Below, piece after piece: positions 63,752 to 64,000 of a DNA stretch of 64,000 bases. Position numbers and translations under genes: made by a program. Below the pieces are notes generated by a model that saw nothing but the letters and a program-made list of their open reading frames with translations, was not told where the DNA came from and did no database searches. Within the stretch, counting starts at the first letter, position 1. Every line of letters begins with the position of its first letter. The DNA comes from Allobosea sp. BK604 (GTDB taxonomy: Bacteria; Pseudomonadota; Alphaproteobacteria; Rhizobiales; Beijerinckiaceae): contig NZ_SLZF01000003.1 of NCBI RefSeq assembly GCF_004341515.1, positions 248,001-312,000 of the forward strand, given 5' to 3'.

Positions 63752-64000
63752 TTACTTGAAAGCGATGCTCTCGATCATCTTGTTCATGACGGCGTCATGG
63801 GTCTTGTCGCCGTCGATCGAGGCCCAATAGGTCATCATGATGATCTTGCCGCTCGCGACATTCGGATTGATCGCGACATAGCGGATGATCGAGTCGCCAT
63901 CGCTGCTCTTGGCCTTCAGCTCGGTGAAGGACCAGGCACGACCGTTGATCTCCTTCTTCATCGTCTCCGACGCGCCGGTGACGGTGACGCCTTCCTTGTC
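63752..64000 (-). CDS. Secreted-protein paralogue (partial, cut by window end)
   Basis: 83 C-terminal codons are visible, reading in from the window edge (DKEGVTVTGASETMKKEINGR). The rest aligns closely with the gene at 62935: GDSIIRYVAINPNVASGKIIMMTYWASIDGD and a C-terminal NKMIESIAFK versus TKMLENLGFK. The N-terminus is outside the window, but a signal peptide is expected by homology. Tandem duplication is clear; function unknown. Confidence 0.8.
   Translation of the reverse strand, partial: DKEGVTVTGASETMKKEINGRAWSFTELKAKSSDGDSIIRYVAINPNVASGKIIMMTYWASIDGDKTHDAVMNKMIESIAFK

Overview
The window is high-GC DNA (mid-60s percent by eye) from an alphaproteobacterium of the order Hyphomicrobiales. 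Gene content and order fit Bosea or a near relative; genus is inference. The order-level call rests on the proB-proA-nadD-rsfS-rlmH-envC-ctpA run, hemC/hemD/mitofilin/hemY divergent from tsaD-gpsA, hpt next to cpdR, DUF2125, an RpoH-type sigma factor, an alphaproteobacterial SOS box (GTTC-N7-GTTC form) and RIME-like palindromic repeats. Most of it is chromosomal housekeeping. There is no phage, CRISPR array or intact transposon.

Layout. 0-3.8 kb: the start of a secreted protein, two AraC-type regulators, a small ion-channel-like membrane protein, a small lipoprotein, a frameshifted serine-recombinase remnant and tRNA-Arg(ACG). 3.9-13.3 kb, minus strand: hisE-like, rppH with a polysaccharide-deacetylase-like gene, then the proline / NAD / ribosome / cell-wall operon ending in a clear terminator. 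13.5-17.6 kb: a charged small protein and a complete TRAP transporter (Tat-exported binding protein, small and large permease). 18.2-27.1 kb: a second TRAP transporter, a metal-dependent cyclase, a GntR regulator, a dehydrogenase, an enoyl-CoA hydratase relative and a CoA-transferase. Four copies of TTGTATGCA lie at the cyclase, gntR/dctP and CoA-transferase promoters, so I read this as one GntR-controlled carboxylic-acid uptake and CoA-dependent degradation island. 27-34 kb: TetR, alpha/beta hydrolase, luciferase-like monooxygenase, transglutaminase-like protein, Fur-family regulator and acetyl-CoA synthetase.

34-46 kb: EVE protein, L,D-transpeptidase, gpsA and tsaD on the minus strand; divergent hemC, a gene in which hemD reads through into a mitofilin-like protein, hemY, an RluD-type pseudouridine synthase and rpoH on the plus strand. 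46-53.5 kb: small accessory genes (DUF2239, GIY-YIG-like, an SOS-box-controlled unknown), then plsC, ydcF-like, ftsX/ftsE and a zinc-ribbon membrane protein. 53.6-64 kb: hpt-cpdR, tspO, a sulfur/PLP group (cystathionine lyase, Tat-type class V aminotransferase, cysteine dioxygenase, Lrp regulator), prfC, a two-gene ABC exporter, a 24-residue hydrophobic microprotein missed by length cut-offs, and two tandem secreted paralogues, the last cut by the window end.

The most unusual item is a three-copy dispersed element (19005-19149, 21135-21275, 33930-34072). Each copy has a core of exactly 117 bp bounded by GAATTC that folds on itself, with compensatory base changes between copies. Each core is flanked by copy-specific arms that pair with each other, and one arm runs into the stop codon of the neighbouring minus-strand gene. 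One copy separates the binding-protein gene from the permease genes of the second TRAP operon.
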